Positions 22,516 to 30,975 of a stretch of DNA of 44,961 nucleotides are shown here, in pieces. The DNA is from a virus, in the IMG/VR virus record IMGVR_UViG_3300042450_001096, positions 1 to 44,961 of that record, one strand, 5' to 3'. The position numbers were made by a program, and so were the translations under genes. Each line of letters starts with the position of its first letter. Position 1 is the stretch's first letter. The notes under the pieces are model-generated. The model had not been told where the DNA came from, did no database searches, and saw nothing but the letters and a program-made list of their open reading frames with translations.

Positions 22516-23556
22516 TTATACTACCGATGCTGTGTAGATTTGGTCTACCGCTGTAGGTATTGCAATACCAGCCGATTTAACGTCCATAATGTGAGCCGTT
22601 TTACGTGGGTCTGTGTATTGGTTCATTACATACATTCCTGTAGCCGCTGCAATTCCGCCATCGTTCATTAATCTAGGAACCGCTCCAAATGCTAATTTAA
22701 ACTTAGTTTGTTGTGGTAACCAAATCACATTCCCAGGCGTAATATATGGAGTTGAAACTCCGCTCTCGTTATCGTAAAATTCTGGGTAAGTCCAAAGGTC
22801 AAAATTATAAGACCCAGCCGCATATCTACCCATATAAGTCGCTCCAATTGAATCTCTTTGCGGAGAAACAATATTGTCTAAATGGAAATTACGCACCCAC
22901 GCTCTAGTCTGAACTAGTGTATTATTGATAAACGCAGCAAATGCAGTGTCTGACATAATACAGTTAATAGTCGCTCCTTGCACCTTACCTACTTGGCGTA
23001 AGAAATTTCCCGCTGCGATAAATGTTACCGCTGGGTCGTTTGCGTTATTTGTCCAAACTGGGGCAGAAACCAAAGAACCCGCTCTACGTTTGAAATCAAT
23101 ATTTGAACCAGCGTTCAATTGAACGATACCAGTTTGTAAAACTTGAGCGCACTGTAATTCGTATGCACGTTCGATTTTATCGCGAACCATTTGCACTTGG
23201 TCAGCAACTTGCTCTGTAAAATCGCGAAACATACCAGCGTCGATTTCTGTTGTATTCCACAAACGATTATATAAATCGAGTTGCGTCATATCAAAAAATT
23301 CATTATAGTATGGCGGTTCGAAAATTTTCTCAGTAGATTTACTGATAGAGTTTCTGTTTCCGTCTGCTCCACGTATTACGTCAACGGCAATTTTCTCAGT
23401 GCCGCGTTGTACCTCAATTGAAACTAATAGAGAGTTAGTTACTTTAGAGGGGAAAAATGAGCGGAGAAATGAGGTCGTTTGTGGACGCTCTTTATAAACG
23501 TCTACCAAAAATTTGGTAAATAGACCTTGCGCTTCGCGGGTTGTTATTGTAGCCAT
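22516..23556 (-). CDS. Major capsid protein, lambda gpE type
   Basis: This 346-residue protein matches the phage capsid E family. It begins with RPQTTSFLRSFFPSK, continues VSIEVQRGTEKIAVDVIRGADG and KIFEPPYYNEFFDMTQLDLYNR, and has the late motif NVIWLPQQTKFKLAFGA. It has the HK97 fold and builds the head. It follows the decoration gene by 34 bases, and a strong terminator lies just downstream. Length is typical for the family (about 340). Confidence 0.92.
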   Translation of the reverse strand: MATITTREAQGLFTKFLVDVYKERPQTTSFLRSFFPSKVTNSLLVSIEVQRGTEKIAVDVIRGADGNRNSISKSTEKIFEPPYYNEFFDMTQLDLYNRLWNTTEIDAGMFRDFTEQVADQVQMVRDKIERAYELQCAQVLQTGIVQLNAGSNIDFKRRAGSLVSAPVWTNNANDPAVTFIAAGNFLRQVGKVQGATINCIMSDTAFAAFINNTLVQTRAWVRNFHLDNIVSPQRDSIGATYMGRYAAGSYNFDLWTYPEFYDNESGVSTPYITPGNVIWLPQQTKFKLAFGAVPRLMNDGGIAAATGMYVMNQYTDPRKTAHIMDVKSAGIAIPTAVDQIYTASVV

Positions 23557-23590
23557 TTTTTAAATTGTTAAAATGTTTTTTTAAAATTAA

Positions 23591-24022
23591 TTATAGTGCG
23601 TTATCTGGGTTGTCAAACGTTGTAAGTTCTTGAGAACCTTGTACTAGTTTTACACCAACTGTATCTGAACCAATACGGTCAAATAATCTACGTCCGCTAA
23701 TTACACTGTTCATTGTAGTGCCAGATTTTAACACTACTTTGTCTTCTACCACATCTCCCTCAACGCATAGCGTTAATTGTTGCGTGGCTCCAGCCTCAAC
23801 TGTTTGTCCTTGGAATAAAATTCCAATTGGAAACTGTGAGCCGTCAGATGCCGCAGCGTCTAAAACAGCTAGTAACCCAGTTGCTGAAATTCTACCCATT
23901 AACGTTCCCGTCGCTAGGTCAATATCGGCATAAGTTCCGTTATTGAAATTAAATGTCGCCGTGCGGTTGTTCCAAACGAAAATTTTGGAGGTGTCTTGAT
24001 TTATAAATAATTGATTTGACAT
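23591..24022 (-). CDS. Head decoration protein, gpD type
   Basis: This 143-residue beta-rich protein has GTLMGRISATG and FPIGILFQGQTVEAGATQQLTLCVEGDV, the conserved core of lambda gpD-like decoration proteins that stabilise the expanded head. It sits between protease/scaffold and capsid genes, the usual order in lambda-type head modules. A short Asp/Asn-rich C-terminus closes it. Confidence 0.88.
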   Translation of the reverse strand: MSNQLFINQDTSKIFVWNNRTATFNFNNGTYADIDLATGTLMGRISATGLLAVLDAAASDGSQFPIGILFQGQTVEAGATQQLTLCVEGDVVEDKVVLKSGTTMNSVISGRRLFDRIGSDTVGVKLVQGSQELTTFDNPDNAL

Positions 24023-24053
24023 AGTCGTCGTTTTTAAATTGTTTTAAATTAGT

Positions 24054-25034
24054 TTAACCTACGTTAATTTCGTTGTATTTATCAGTTTTATTAGATAAAC
24101 CCTCTGCCGCCTCAGCTAAAAATGCAACTTTTTTATCTTCTACCTCTGTTATTGGAGACTCTGGAGCCGCTGCAACTGGTGTTACAACCGATGGCAAAGT
24201 ACCTAGAGTTTTAGCTTGTATAGCTTTTAATGAAAATTGCGACATTTGTGTGGCGCTCATTGCTTTACCAGATTCAATTCCCTCTTTAACCGCTACTGGG
24301 TCAATTTCGGAAAAAGCCATAAACGAACCAACTCGGTCACGTTCTGCCTCAACGGCTTCTAGTTGAACTTGCGCGAATAATTCTGGATGCGCGGCTTTAA
24401 ATTCTGCTACTGTTTTCATTTTTATGGGTTCTAAAGTTTTTATTTCTGATTCAAGTACCGCTGTAATTTCAGTCGGCAATTCTGATGTAAATTTATATTT
24501 ATCCGCTAACGCCTTAACTTTTTTAGCTTCGGTTACGGATAGCTTATTTATTTTTGAAACTAATCCTAGTTCTTTTGCTTGTTTAGCTGTTAGCATACAA
24601 TCTATACGCGTTTCTGGGTTAAACATATCGCTGTAAGATTTTCCCGTAACTTGTTTAAATAATGCATTTGGAATTTTCTCCTCCATTTTCTTACGAAAAT
24701 TTGCATTGATAGAATTTAAATAAGCCTTATCCTCATCAGTTGACACGTATCCGTCCGCACGGTGAAAAATAAATGAGGACGCATCTAAACACTCTACATT
24801 ATCGGCAAACAATAACATGAACGCAGCCATAGAGGCAGCAATACCGTCAACTTTTACTGATATGTTTCCAGAATACTCTTGCATTTTTGCAATCATACCC
24901 CAACCAGAAAATACGTCACCGCCTTGGCAGTTAATACGACACGTAATATCTTCCCCATCAAACTCGTTTAATTTTTGAATAAACTCCTCTGCTGAAAATG
25001 AATTAATACCTCCGTATAATAGTATTTCTTGCAT
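24054..25034 (-). CDS. ClpP-like head maturation protease with fused scaffold
   Basis: This 326-residue protein has two parts. Residues 1-165 are an S14 (ClpP-like) protease with Ser68 in GIAASMAA and His91 in FHRADG, the catalytic pair. Residues 200-326 are a helical, scaffold-like part (TVAEFKAAHPELFAQVQLEAVEAERDRVGSF in outline). Met206 (codon at 24419), preceded by ATAAAA, could be an internal start giving a separate scaffold of 121 residues, as with lambda gpC and Nu3. The protease should process head proteins during assembly. Confidence 0.9.
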   Translation of the reverse strand: MQEILLYGGINSFSAEEFIQKLNEFDGEDITCRINCQGGDVFSGWGMIAKMQEYSGNISVKVDGIAASMAAFMLLFADNVECLDASSFIFHRADGYVSTDEDKAYLNSINANFRKKMEEKIPNALFKQVTGKSYSDMFNPETRIDCMLTAKQAKELGLVSKINKLSVTEAKKVKALADKYKFTSELPTEITAVLESEIKTLEPIKMKTVAEFKAAHPELFAQVQLEAVEAERDRVGSFMAFSEIDPVAVKEGIESGKAMSATQMSQFSLKAIQAKTLGTLPSVVTPVAAAPESPITEVEDKKVAFLAEAAEGLSNKTDKYNEINVG

Positions 25035-25110
25035 GTGGCAAAATTCACACGTATTTATTTAATGTTAAAATTAATTACATTTAAAATGGAATTTATTTTA
25101 AATTTGCCGT

Positions 25111-25290
25111 ATGAGCGAGAATAAAAAAGTAATTGAAATTAGGATAACAGGAGTACCTAAAGACATAAAACAGAAACTTATTAATATACGCAAAAACATG
25201 GGCGTGTCGGAATCGGACATGTTAAAGCCAGTAATTGCGAAATGGATTTCTGAACAACCAGAAAATTTAAAAAGGGAGTATAAGGAGTAA
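25111..25290 (+). CDS. Small RHH-like regulator against the structural strand
   Basis: This 59-residue protein lies between the portal and protease genes but is coded on the opposite strand. KKVIEIRITGVPKDIKQKL gives the strand and first helix, and SESDMLKPVIAKWI the second helix, a good ribbon-helix-helix pattern. A possible -7 box TAAATTTG lies at 25099-25106, very close to the start. It could repress structural genes or produce transcripts antisense to the leftward head operon. It ends 5 bases from the portal gene's end. Confidence 0.6.
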   Translation: MSENKKVIEIRITGVPKDIKQKLINIRKNMGVSESDMLKPVIAKWISEQPENLKREYKE

Positions 25291-25295
25291 GGAAA

Positions 25296-26987
25296 TTAAT
25301 CCTCCTCCTCCTCGTCCTCTTCTATTTCAGTTTTACCATTTTCTTTAACTGGCATTGAAACCATTGGAGGAACCTCAGTCACTAAACCAGACTCCTCGGC
25401 TTCGTGTAACTCATTTGCAAACTGTTTAACGTTAGAAACAGCGTCGCCGCTATTTAACGCCTCTGTAGCATCCTCAACAGTTGTTAGCGGTATGTTTTTA
25501 CCACGCTCACCTAGTTTTAAACGCTCTGCTTGAACCTCCTTTACTGGGTCAATATGAGGCACATTATCTCCAATAAAACGCGATTGAGTGTAAGAGGTAA
25601 CTATTAAATCGTTGTTATTTAAAATGGCCTCTGTAAATCCGTCTGCCTTAATTTTACCCTCAAACACATTTACCATTAACCAAAATTCGTAAATGGGTTT
25701 GTAAAACTGTTCTGCAAATCTATCGCGTTCAACTTTTAATGTGTGTTCCCAGTCTTTTAACGCCGCGCGTGAGGATGAGTAACTGTTTTCATATTTTTGA
25801 AACGCAACATCTGGAGGAATTCCGAGCGCCGCGCAAATAATATCTATATTTTTGTTATAAAATTCCGCAAAATGTAAATCTGATTTTGTATCAACCGCGT
25901 TTATTTTTGCGCCAATTGGCATGTTATAAACTTGCTTATTAGTCGATGCGTAAACCTTGTTAGCTAGTTCCTCACCTTGTACCGTTTGCGGCAATCTTCC
26001 GTCTGCATTTCCTCCAATTACTGTTCCGCCCCTAGTCGCCTCGGCTAAACCTTTTAACAACGGGTTTTCACCGTCAGAATGCACTCCATGTTCAATGAAA
26101 TATGGTATTTTTGCCCGCTCTTCCGCACTACCTACTGTCGCCTCTTTGTAACGTTCTAGTTTTGCAAGTGTTTCAAGGACAACAGATATTAAAGGAATAC
26201 CCCTACAGTCTTGAGGGCGGTACATTGACCCCTTAACTAGGAATGCAACTTGATGTCCAGTTTTTGAACGAGCCTCAATACGCTCATATTTTAAATCTCT
26301 ATTTCTTATCCAATAGGCCACATCCTCGCCGTCTGGTGAAATTTCAACTCCATATCTTAACTCGTTGCCGTTTTCTAAAATATTAGGAAAATTCCCAGCC
26401 GATGTAATAACGGCACTAACAGAACCACCGTCTATCATTTGAACCCTAATGCCGCGTTTTTTATCGTAAAATAATCTAACCAACACATCTCCGCCAATTA
26501 ATGAGGATTTTAAAACCTCAGCGGCCATTGTGTTAATTGTAATCATACGAGAAACACTAGAGTTTTTAGAATTTAAAAACAAACGAAAAAGAGGTTCAAC
26601 TTTATTCGAAAAATCTTCCGTCTCGATATCTATTCCAAAATCGTTTAAAATTTTTTCCTCTGGCTTACTTTGTAACCTTAAACCAGAGCCAATAACCCAG
26701 CCAACAAAACGCCCTATTACCGTGCGAGTTATTTCAGACTCAGCGTAAGATTGCCAACTCCTCGCACGTAAACGAGGAAAATCCATCCAATATGTTTTTA
26801 TTGGCCCTATTTCCCCGAGGTTTTTTTCGCCGTCGTATGGCAGCGAAAAAGTATCTCCGTAATTTATATAACTAGCGTTACGTTCGGCCTTAATATTTTT
26901 AATTTCTTGGTCGAACTTTTCTGGAGGAACACCGCCAAACAATTCAATTACACGACCGCGAAAAGATAATTTTGTTTTATTTTCCAT
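25296..26987 (-). CDS. Portal protein, lambda gpB type
   Basis: This 563-residue protein matches the lambda-type portal family: FPRLRARSWQSYAESEITRTVIGRFVGWVIGSGLRLQS in outline, then GGDVLVRLFYDK, GSMYRPQDCRGIPLISVVLETL, and a core with IDIICAALGIPPDVAFQKYENSYSSSRAAL. It forms the dodecameric vertex for DNA entry. It ends in a very acidic tail (EEDEEEED). It is 2 bases from the gpW-like gene upstream; the DNA between it and the protease gene holds the opposite-strand small regulator. Confidence 0.93.
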   Translation of the reverse strand: MENKTKLSFRGRVIELFGGVPPEKFDQEIKNIKAERNASYINYGDTFSLPYDGEKNLGEIGPIKTYWMDFPRLRARSWQSYAESEITRTVIGRFVGWVIGSGLRLQSKPEEKILNDFGIDIETEDFSNKVEPLFRLFLNSKNSSVSRMITINTMAAEVLKSSLIGGDVLVRLFYDKKRGIRVQMIDGGSVSAVITSAGNFPNILENGNELRYGVEISPDGEDVAYWIRNRDLKYERIEARSKTGHQVAFLVKGSMYRPQDCRGIPLISVVLETLAKLERYKEATVGSAEERAKIPYFIEHGVHSDGENPLLKGLAEATRGGTVIGGNADGRLPQTVQGEELANKVYASTNKQVYNMPIGAKINAVDTKSDLHFAEFYNKNIDIICAALGIPPDVAFQKYENSYSSSRAALKDWEHTLKVERDRFAEQFYKPIYEFWLMVNVFEGKIKADGFTEAILNNNDLIVTSYTQSRFIGDNVPHIDPVKEVQAERLKLGERGKNIPLTTVEDATEALNSGDAVSNVKQFANELHEAEESGLVTEVPPMVSMPVKENGKTEIEEDEEEED

Positions 26988-26988
26988 T

Positions 26989-27318
26989 TTAATAATTGTT
27001 ACCAGTGAAGTTTTTGCCGTCCACTAATCTAAATCTCCGTCCTGTTTGTTGGTTAACGTAATACATACGCATTTTATTAAGACTTACTATTGAGGCATTA
27101 ATTCCCTCAACACCTCGATAAATGGCTCTAATTTTTGTTTGACCGTCGTCTAGAGAGTATTCAGAAATATATTGTTTTTCTATTACCTCTGGCTCTAGCA
27201 TTAACAAAAATAGCGCCTCGATAACTTTATCGATTGCAATAATTTTATCAGCTATACTGTTGGCTGATAAAAGGTATTGTTTGGTCGAGTTAAAATATAC
27301 TCCGTCTGTTGCGCTCAT
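26989..27318 (-). CDS. gpW-like head-tail joining protein
   Basis: This 109-residue protein has an N-terminal helical part (IADKIIAIDKVIEALFLLML), then SLDDGQTKIRAIYRGVEGINASI and NKMRMYYVNQQTGRRFRLVDGKNF. The DDGQTKI plus a helix pair is the usual form of small head proteins placed before lambda-type portals in Bacteroidota phages. The role, joining head and tail or aiding packaging, is by analogy with gpW. It is the first gene of the leftward head module, and its promoter region overlaps that of the divergent glycan genes. Confidence 0.65.
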   Translation of the reverse strand: MSATDGVYFNSTKQYLLSANSIADKIIAIDKVIEALFLLMLEPEVIEKQYISEYSLDDGQTKIRAIYRGVEGINASIVSLNKMRMYYVNQQTGRRFRLVDGKNFTGNNY

Positions 27319-27333
27319 ATTACAATAGAATTA

Positions 27334-27341
27334 TATATTTG
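27334..27341 (+). promoter_or_regulatory. Probable -7 box for the glycan island
   Basis: TATATTTG fits the Bacteroidota -7 consensus, 33 bases before the ATG at 27375. The nearest TTG (27309-27311) is 22 bases upstream, so spacing is slightly long. Neither operator family is present. The head module on the other strand must start in the same 56-base gap. Confidence 0.6.
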
Positions 27342-27374
27342 CAAAACTAATTAAAATTTTGTAAATCCGCCCCT

Positions 27375-28121
27375 ATGGAAAACAAAGTATTTGGAATCGC
27401 GTTGGAACCTTCGCGCATTACTGAACAATCTAGAATTTTGGCAAAACAAGTTAGAATCGCAGTGCTGATTCCAGACCGAGGCGACCGTCCTAATTTTACA
27501 AACAATTGTCTAAAATTAATTAATGAACAAACTTTATACCCTGTTAAAGTTTTTCATGTAAATGAGCCTCCGCAATCACAGCGAGCGGATATTACATATC
27601 GTTATAGAATAGGTTATAATTTATTGTCAAACTTAGCCAATGTTGACCTAATTGCATTTATTGAGAATGACGATTATTACGCGCCAAACTATCTAGAAAC
27701 CATGGCGGCTCATTGGATTGAGCAAGGTAGACCCGAGATGCTAGGCACTTGCTATTCTTGGTATTACCATATTGGTTTATTAAAATACACTAAACTAGAA
27801 CACTATTCGCGCTCTGCTGCAATGAATACTTTTATCGTACCTAATTTAAAAATTAAATGGTGCGCTGATTCTGAGCCATACACAGACATGCATTTGTGGG
27901 CTAATTGCCCAGAAATAAAAAAGGTAATTGTAAACCCAGAAAAAATAATTTCAATTGGAATTAAACATGGAGTTGGAAAATGTGGAGGAGGGTCGCACGT
28001 TGATAGGTTAAACAAATACCAATACAACGACTCATTAATGGAATGGCTATTTTCAAATGTTGAGTATTCGTTTCATGATTTTTATGTAAATTTATATGGC
28101 ATATTACAAAGTAAATATTGA
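27375..28121 (+). CDS. GT-A glycosyltransferase-like protein
   Basis: This 248-residue protein starts with a nucleotide-sugar binding type strand (VRIAVLIPDRGDRP). It continues LINEQTLYPVKVFHVNEPP and has an acidic motif in LIAFIENDDYYAPNYLE, the DxD-like site of family 2 (GT-A) transferases. Later DMHLWANCPEIKK and GIKHGVGKCGGG suit the acceptor side. No membrane segment is present. It is the first of five glycan genes, and its end overlaps the second by 26 bases. The substrate could be host surface glycan or the virion. Confidence 0.75.
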   Translation: MENKVFGIALEPSRITEQSRILAKQVRIAVLIPDRGDRPNFTNNCLKLINEQTLYPVKVFHVNEPPQSQRADITYRYRIGYNLLSNLANVDLIAFIENDDYYAPNYLETMAAHWIEQGRPEMLGTCYSWYYHIGLLKYTKLEHYSRSAAMNTFIVPNLKIKWCADSEPYTDMHLWANCPEIKKVIVNPEKIISIGIKHGVGKCGGGSHVDRLNKYQYNDSLMEWLFSNVEYSFHDFYVNLYGILQSKY

Positions 28122-28959
28122 ATCGCTTTCTGGGCGGTTTGGAAAAACATTTAAAAGCGGAGATACTGTTACCGATTTTGATTTTCAGCCTAATACTGTT
28201 CAAGTATTATTATTTAAAGGTTTTATAACTACTATGGAAACGCCTCGCGCGTACGGAGCGCCGCCACCAATTGATAAAAAAAACGGCCTTAAAATATATC
28301 AAATTTATTACGAGGAAAATCAGTTTAATAAATTAAATTATACGCCATATTTAAACGACAACTGTACTAAATATTTTGAGTCGCAAGTAATGGTAGATTT
28401 AATTAATGCTGGAGCCCACAATGATTATAGTTATTTTGGTGTTGTATCGCATAAATTACGCGAAAAATTATCGTTTGCTAAAACCTATTCAATTGTAAAT
28501 ATCGCTAATCGTTCGGTTAATGAATTTACGCCAGAAATGTTTGAGTTTGAATTATGGAACCAATTACCAGACGCATTTAGTTTTCAGCGCCATTTACCTC
28601 ACGACCCTATTTTATTTGCAGATAAATTTCACAGTAATTTTTCTGATTATTTTAAAAAAATAATGAACGAAATTGGATATAGTTGGACGCCGACATTATT
28701 TGATAATGTTTTTTATTGTAATTATTTTGTGGCGCGTTCAGAAATTTATGAACATTTTGTAAAAACAATGTTAGAGCCAGCGATTGAAATAATGGAACAA
28801 ATGCCAGAATTACTAAAAAACTCTGGCTATCCAAAAAAACTGCCGTTAAATTTACTAAGAAAATGGGGTTTTGATTATTATCCGTACCACGCATTTTTAT
28901 GCGAGCGAATGTTTTCGTATTATGCACACCTAAATAAATTAAGATGTTTGCACTATTAA
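28096..28959 (+). CDS. Glycan enzyme with phage-type N-terminal domain
   Basis: This 287-residue protein has two parts. Residues 1-48 (YYKVNIESLSGRFGKTFKSGD, then LLFKGFI) match in layout the N-terminal domain of the head-region protein at 22128. The rest (LKIYQIYYEENQFNKLNYTPYLND in outline, YSYFGVVSHKLREKL, LPHDPILFA, and a DNVFYCNYFVAR segment) resembles glycosyltransferase-like proteins found in polysaccharide gene clusters. The join suggests an enzyme tethered to a phage component. It overlaps both neighbouring genes, so it is translated with the cluster. The enzyme class is uncertain. Confidence 0.6.
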   Translation: MAYYKVNIESLSGRFGKTFKSGDTVTDFDFQPNTVQVLLFKGFITTMETPRAYGAPPPIDKKNGLKIYQIYYEENQFNKLNYTPYLNDNCTKYFESQVMVDLINAGAHNDYSYFGVVSHKLREKLSFAKTYSIVNIANRSVNEFTPEMFEFELWNQLPDAFSFQRHLPHDPILFADKFHSNFSDYFKKIMNEIGYSWTPTLFDNVFYCNYFVARSEIYEHFVKTMLEPAIEIMEQMPELLKNSGYPKKLPLNLLRKWGFDYYPYHAFLCERMFSYYAHLNKLRCLHY

Positions 28960-29531
28960 CTAGCTGCTCCCGCTACGATTTATTAAAACAAACTGTTGAC
29001 TCGTTGTTTGAAAATCAAACACACAATTTATCGCTGTTAATTAATGAGGATTCAACAGGAACGGTTAGCGAGGAGCGTGCTGTAATTAAATACAGCAAAG
29101 GTCTTGGGCAACATTTGGCAATTGAATCTGTAATTAAACATTTTGACGATAAATATTACCTCCATTTAGAGGACGACTGGTTTTTTAAAAATACTTACAA
29201 TTGGATTGCTAAGTCTGTTGAAATATTAAAAAACAACCCGCATATTATAAAAGTAATTTGTCGATTTGATTATGAACACCCATGCGAATTTAACGCCGAT
29301 GGGTGGGGTATATTGGAGCCGTGGAATGACCCGTGGAAGGGACACGAATGGTTTGGTTTTGGGTGGAACCCAGGGGTTACGAGATTAGATATTTTAAAAC
29401 AATTTGCGCCTTTTCCAGCAACTGAGCAAAAGTTATCAAAACAAATTTACGACGCTGGCTACAGGACGGCTCTTTTAGAACATGGCGTTTGTATTCATAT
29501 CGGAGGCGACCGCTCAACACATGAAATATGA
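28944..29531 (+). CDS. Glycosyltransferase (GT-A, short)
   Basis: This 195-residue protein starts FALLTSCSRYDLLKQTVDSLFENQ, the usual opening of family 2 transferases. It has YYLHLEDDWFF as the DxD-like metal site, then WFGFGWNPGVTRLDILKQF for acceptor binding and a final CIHIGGDRSTHE. It looks complete for the short type. It overlaps its neighbours by 16 and 4 bases. Donor and acceptor cannot be inferred. Confidence 0.75.
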   Translation: MFALLTSCSRYDLLKQTVDSLFENQTHNLSLLINEDSTGTVSEERAVIKYSKGLGQHLAIESVIKHFDDKYYLHLEDDWFFKNTYNWIAKSVEILKNNPHIIKVICRFDYEHPCEFNADGWGILEPWNDPWKGHEWFGFGWNPGVTRLDILKQFAPFPATEQKLSKQIYDAGYRTALLEHGVCIHIGGDRSTHEI

Positions 29532-30214
29532 AAATACATCTATATTTTATAAATTTTAACGATAGTTATTATTTGCCTTTTATCGCTAAACATTACGCGT
29601 TTTGTGAGCGAATAATTATGTTTGATAATTACTCAACAGACCACTCGGTTAATTTAGCTAAAAAATTAGGTTTTGAAATTCGGTATTTTGGTAAACAAGG
29701 AGAATTAAACGACCAACATTATTTAGATGTAAAAAACAACTGTTGGAAAGAATCGCGAGGGCACGCAGACTACGTTATTGTATGCGACGCTGACGAGTTT
29801 ATATGGGGAGATTACACTAGGTTAACTTGTTCGTTACCTAAGTCAGAGGGTTTTAATATGATTTCGGAAAAATTACCATTTGAACATATTACAGAAATTA
29901 AAACAGGAGCGCCAGATAAGTCATATTCAAAACAGATTATGTTTTGTCCTAATCGAATTAGTGAAATAAATTACGTTCATGGTTGCCATGTAAATAATGC
30001 CGTTGGGTTAATTACATCTAACGAAACTATGCAAATGCTACACTATCGAATGGTTGGAGGAGTTTATCGTATTATAAACAGACATCGAATTTACTTGCAG
30101 AGGATGTCTCAATTTAATCATAAACATAATATGGGCCACCACTATAAACACTCGGACGCGGCAAAACGTGAGGAGTGGAACTCGTTAATTTCAGCGGCTA
30201 AAATTGTTATATGA
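29528..30214 (+). CDS. Glycosyltransferase family 2-like with DADEF motif
   Basis: This 228-residue protein resembles the glycosyltransferase 2-4 type: YFINFNDSYYLPFIAKHYAFCERIIMFDNYSTDHS in outline, followed by YVIVCDADEFIWG, where DADE is the metal site. Later HGCHVNNAVG and LHYRMVGG follow the family pattern. It is probably soluble. The start overlaps the previous stop by 4 bases, and the next gene overlaps by 4 as well, so the whole set is one operon. Confidence 0.8.
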   Translation: MKIHLYFINFNDSYYLPFIAKHYAFCERIIMFDNYSTDHSVNLAKKLGFEIRYFGKQGELNDQHYLDVKNNCWKESRGHADYVIVCDADEFIWGDYTRLTCSLPKSEGFNMISEKLPFEHITEIKTGAPDKSYSKQIMFCPNRISEINYVHGCHVNNAVGLITSNETMQMLHYRMVGGVYRIINRHRIYLQRMSQFNHKHNMGHHYKHSDAAKREEWNSLISAAKIVI

Positions 30215-30879
30215 AAATAGAAATTAATCAACATGCTGGGCTCGGCGACATTCTTTTTTTAGAGCCAATTTTGAGAAAACTAGCAAAAAATAACGAGGTA
30301 ATTATGCCCGTTGTTGAGCCGTGGTTATGGCAAAAACATATCCCTTATGTAAATTTTACTAATTTTACTTTTCAGTTTGATGGGCGCGAGCAGAAATTTA
30401 CCTCAGATTATTACCCATTTAGATACGCTAACCCCATTTACAGAGGCTACGATTTAAACGACTGGCACGATTTTGAAAACTGTATGTTAGATAAATACCG
30501 CGTTCTTGAATTACCATTGGACATGTGGTTAGGTTTATCTGTAGTTCGCGACTATGAAAACGAGGCTAGATTAATTAAACTATTAAACTTACCAGAGAAA
30601 TTTATTCTAGTAAACGAATACTCGCGCGTTGGCGTAACACACATAAAATTAGAGGGCAACACACCTATTATTTACATGCGTCCTGTCGAAGGTTTTTCGG
30701 TTATAGACTGGTGTGGAGTTATGGAATTGGCGGTAGAAAACCACCACGTATCGACATCAACTTTTTACCTTTTGCACATGTTAGGTCTGGATGCGAAAAT
30801 TTACCCAAGGCCAGACGGTGACGGATTAAAAGGTATATCTCAATTATTGCCTATGACTCGGTTAGTGGGGCAAAAATAA
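30211..30879 (+). CDS. GT-B (heptosyltransferase-like) protein
   Basis: This 222-residue protein begins with INQHAGLGDILFLEPILRKLAKN, the opening of ADP-heptose transferase-like (family 9, GT-B) enzymes with the Gly-Asp motif. The C-terminal part (VIDWCGVMELAVENHHVSTSTFYLLHML) looks like the donor half, reduced in length. It is shorter than typical family members, so it may be a minimal or degraded enzyme. It ends the five-gene glycan operon; the next gene has its own promoter. Confidence 0.7.
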   Translation: MKIEINQHAGLGDILFLEPILRKLAKNNEVIMPVVEPWLWQKHIPYVNFTNFTFQFDGREQKFTSDYYPFRYANPIYRGYDLNDWHDFENCMLDKYRVLELPLDMWLGLSVVRDYENEARLIKLLNLPEKFILVNEYSRVGVTHIKLEGNTPIIYMRPVEGFSVIDWCGVMELAVENHHVSTSTFYLLHMLGLDAKIYPRPDGDGLKGISQLLPMTRLVGQK

Positions 30880-30893
30880 TTTTAAAATATTTT

Positions 30894-30933
30894 TGAAAAA
30901 AGTTTGCAAATATCAAAACAAGTTTTATATTTG
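30894..30933 (+). promoter_or_regulatory. Rightward promoter with class II operator
   Basis: TTTG (30903-30906) and TATATTTG (30926-30933) are 19 bases apart, and the spacer begins CAAATATCAAAAC. With the upstream TTTTGA this repeats the class II operator of 15483 and 16329, although 15 kb away. It drives the gene at 30976. Confidence 0.78.
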
Positions 30934-30975
30934 CACTCAGATAAGCAATTAAGCATATCTGTTAACTTTTTTTTT

